This document shows positions 61,002 through 64,000 of a stretch of DNA of 64,000 nt, in pieces. The notes under the pieces were generated by a model. It was not told the DNA's origin and ran no database searches. It saw only the letters and a list, made by a program, of their open reading frames with translations. Within the stretch, counting starts at the first letter, position 1, and each line of letters opens with the position of its first letter. The DNA comes from Dioscorea cayenensis subsp. rotundata (lineage: Eukaryota; Streptophyta; Magnoliopsida; Dioscoreales; Dioscoreaceae): assembly GCF_009730915.1 (NCBI RefSeq), contig NC_052489.1, positions 27,459,916-27,523,915 of the forward strand, read 5' to 3'. The position numbers were made by a program, and so were the translations under genes.

Positions 61002-63669
61002 TCATGTGCAATGGCAACGCAGAGGTATAGACACACCCTGAGGTTTCCGTTTTTCCCGGATGATTGCTTCTCTAATCATAGGCACCTTTTGATGAATCTT
61101 TCTCCAAATGTAGTTCACAGCTCCTTCAGAAGGTACAGCTCCAATACCACCTGGACTGCCATTATCATATTCAAATATCGGCTGAACTTGAGCCAAATTC
61201 TGGCGTAGCATCTCCTTTTCTGCCTTAGATATGTTCTTCAAATAATTTACCAGCCATTTTGGTACCAAGGCATTGTTGACGGAAACAAAAAGGGAAAACT
61301 TAGAGTAATCCACCATTCCTTCAAATGGTAGCTCAATGCTATCACTAACAATGACTGGTATGCAGAGACTTGAAATGGCATCAAAAAGGCGACATGAGGT
61401 TGGTGTGTCTCCTGCCGGATGCAGGCAGAATTCTGAGTTTCGCATTCCTTGTATGGACTGTTCACGGCCAGTTACATTGGGGAAACCTTCTTCCATAATC
61501 ACATCTGACTCATTAACCAGCAGATCCCACAATTTTTCACGAACTTGCCCTCCCTGCAACGTTCAGAGGAGAAGAAGGTCCAAATTTATTGAAAACTTTA
61601 ATAATGTACGGAAAATGTAACACAAAATTATCTTGGCTTCACTGCTTAGATAAAATTGCCTGTCTCCTGGTTTAACAGATCTGTTTGACAAAATTAAGGC
61701 ATAGGCTGAATTAGAGACATAAAACTAACCCGATGTCTGTGTTTAGCCCCTTTGAAGTAGAGAAGGGTGTGCCTATGCTTATCATCAGATAAATGAAGCC
61801 TTGGGAGCATATGAGTGTAAGGCACAATCACATCTTTGAGTAATGACACTTGAGTGTGTTGAACCATATGTGAAGAGTTACCACCAGATGTTTTAGAGTC
61901 AATCTTATACCATCCGCCAAAGTCAACCACCAGAAGAATGGCAGGAGCTATCGCAGCTCTAACATGCCACATTGCAACTGGGTCTGTCAAAGAATGCTTC
62001 AAGTTTAAACACAACCTGACATTCCAGAGGCTGAAGTATAAGCAGCTATAAAACAGACCCAATATCAAATTGCAACACCCATAAACATCAAATAACAACT
62101 TTTATTTCACAATAAAAATAATAATAAAAAAAAAACAAACAAATGTTTGAGATCCATAATTGTATTATCAACTTTGAATTTGAAAATTTATCATTCAGCT
62201 TAATGACCAGTGCTACCTTCAATCACATCCCTAAACTCAGGAAGAAATTCTAGCATAGCATGGTTGACTAAAATCAGAAAAGAAGGCAGATTTAACTAGC
62301 AATGACATCTAGTTATTTTTTTCTTAGTACTAAAGAAGGGTTGGTTGATGGACAAAGCAAACTAAAAGCAGACAAGTGATAGTCAAGTTGGACCCATATG
62401 GATATAAATTCCATTAGGTGTGTGTAAGCATTCCTATCCTATTTTACATATTTGGTTATGTTTTTTGGTAGAAAAAATATGCTCTACTGGTATTGATATT
62501 CACTTTTTGATTACCCAAATTAATTCTCATACTAAACTCAGGTGAACATCACACAAGACCATGCATATTGAACCCTAAACCTAAGAGGATATACAGATAC
62601 TAGCACTCAATCAATGGCAATGATCCATGAAGACAAACTCTTAGAGACACAAACTCACAAACCATCAAACATAAAGGAAAATAGCTCACTGAAACCATTT
62701 AATATCTTCTATCAAAAAAGTTCAATAAGATAGTACATCACTAGAAATTATAAAGCACACACAGGATCCATACTATTTAGTGAAGAAAACTCGAGCATTG
62801 GCCAATTGAAACAAGACGTAAAGAAACAGTTCTAAGAAAATCAAATATGCCATAATTAAAACAAAAGACAACTTTAATTCCATATAAATATGCTAATAAA
62901 ACACACCTTTACTATCGTAACAACCAAAGAACCATAAAGAAACACGACCTCAAGATCACACATTTATCATCGTAAACATCCAAAGAAACTCGATCATTCA
63001 TCAATGAAGAGACATCCAAGTCTATGAGATCTAAAAGCGATCTAAAAATGACACATTTTTAAGAACAAGATCCATACCAGTCAAGACGAAGACATGATCC
63101 CGACCCCCCGACCTCTTCCAAGCATCCGAAGCCCTGACCCTTTCCACTACCTCCTTCTGCCTCTCATAATCTCTATTCCCCTCCTTCTTCCCAAATCCCC
63201 CTTTCCTCCCCCACCCCAGCTCCATCTCCGCGCTCAGCGTCGCGAAGAACGGAACAAAAACCACATCAGCCTTCTCCAAATCAAACACACGCTCAGCCAC
63301 AGACGCCGCCGACCTCACTTCTGCCGGCGTCTCGAGGTCGCCGAGCAGCCAGTACTCCGCACTATACTGTTTAATGAGAGGATTCTCAGGGTACAGGAGG
63401 GGTCTCCGGGTGGAGAGATGACGGCGTAGGAGTGGATCAGGATCGGAGGAGGAAATGCGAGAGTCAGCGGAGGAGAGGGACCAATACACGTCGAGAAGGC
63501 CATAGTTGAAGGAGCGTGGGAGGTCGGCAACAAGCACCTTGAGCCGGGGCTGCATGGAAGTGAGGCGGAGATTAGGGTTATGGTTCCTAGGGTTTTGGGA
63601 GGAGATGAGGTAGAGAGAGAGAAGAGAGAGGAAGGAGAAGCAGAGGAGCAGCGGGATGGAGCTCTTCAT
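61002..63669 (-). CDS. ARAD1: ARAD1-like exostosin-family (GT47) arabinosyltransferase
   Basis: Three exons, 63078-63669, 61730-61983 and 61002-61553, give 465 residues with closed phases. The N-terminus has one membrane anchor (IPLLLCFSFLSLLSLYLIS), as expected for a Golgi type II enzyme. The exostosin domain follows: VLVADLPRSFNYGLLD, ADVVFVPFFATLSAEM, DPVAMWHVRAAIAPAILLV, SLLKDVIVPYTHMLPRL, LLYFKGAKHRHR, GMRNSEFCLHPAGDTPTSCR, LFDAISSLCIPVIVSD and a cysteine-containing end PLRCHCT. ARAD1 of Arabidopsis is implicated in arabinan side chains of pectic rhamnogalacturonan I. The assignment to ARAD1 rather than a close relative rests on my recall of these blocks. Exon 1 is GC-rich. It converges on the FAR1-related gene. 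Confidence 0.88.
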
Positions 63670-64000
63670 CGCCGATCTTCGCGATTGCTCGTGGCCAAGC
63701 TGTATACAGAGCTGTTCTTATAAGGAAAATGAGACCCTTTCAAAATTGTAATAAATGTTTTTTTTTTAATTATTTATATTAAATTATAAATTATATAATA
63801 AAATAAAAAAAAATCATCATCTATCAATTAAGTAAGATAACTTTTATAATTTAAAAAAACAATTAAAATTTTTAAATTATAATTATATAGATACGAATCA
63901 TAGGATCATATAAATAATATTAAATAAAAAATTTAAATATAATTATTTATAAAAAAAAAACATAAATGGTGATGCGTTAGAAAATTGTGGGGATTATTAT
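63670..64000. other. 5' flank of the ARAD1-like gene
   Basis: Very AT-rich sequence; should include the leader and promoter. No clear TATA element chosen and nothing else recognised. Confidence 0.5.

Noticed and set aside
63094-63533. Open frames on either strand across ARAD1-like exon 1
   Set aside because: Shadow frames of the coding exon with no independent support.

Overview
The window is nuclear DNA from a flowering plant. It shows long AT-rich intergenic tracts, multi-exon genes with GT..AG introns, plant-only gene families (germin-like, SAUR, TRICHOME BIREFRINGENCE-LIKE, KUP/HAK/KT, FAR1-related, ARAD-type exostosin) and many plant transposon remnants. One GC-rich first exon (HPPD, 35378-36498) next to AT-rich neighbours fits a monocot, but the species cannot be fixed from the sequence. 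I see no bacterial operon, CRISPR array, tRNA or rRNA, and nothing that looks like a wholly new biological system. The most informative signals are precise transposon boundaries and several clustered reading-frame breaks in otherwise intact genes.

Layout. 1-732: right end of a CACTA transposon with a possible captured exon. 995-4354: two divergent germin-like genes about 1.8 kb apart. 4355-9198: repeat-derived DNA without a gene. 9199-9489: a small SAUR gene. 10089-14590: nested mobile DNA, namely a Tourist-like MITE with TTA duplications, a SINE with an 11-bp target duplication, and a 5'-truncated LINE with an 18-bp target duplication. 14988-18112: two TBL cell-wall O-acetyltransferase-like genes in tandem, the second cut off by a 1000-base run of N (18181-19180). 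21723-22334: an unnamed three-helix membrane protein. 22524-22878: a complete 355-bp TRIM retrotransposon abutting the ancestral stop codon of a nine-exon KUP/HAK/KT potassium transporter (22908-26340). 26341-34713: gene-free, with LINE tails and AT microsatellites. 34714-36498: 4-hydroxyphenylpyruvate dioxygenase. 38370-50128: 17-exon PEX1, the peroxisomal AAA ATPase. 53258-60069: a large FAR1-related gene with a uORF. 61002-63669: a three-exon ARAD1-like arabinosyltransferase.

The genes are independent housekeeping or family genes and do not form a pathway cluster, although the TBL and ARAD-like genes both act on cell-wall polysaccharides in the Golgi. Exon boundaries were worked out by hand from splice sites, codon phase and family resemblance. 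Where frames close exactly (HAK 734 codons, HPPD 443, ARAD 466, PEX1 1130 after allowing for nine surplus bases) the models are strong. TBL, HAK and PEX1 each carry small indels, mostly in or beside short homopolymer runs, which looks more like consensus error in a long-read assembly than three independent pseudogenes, but the sequence alone cannot decide.
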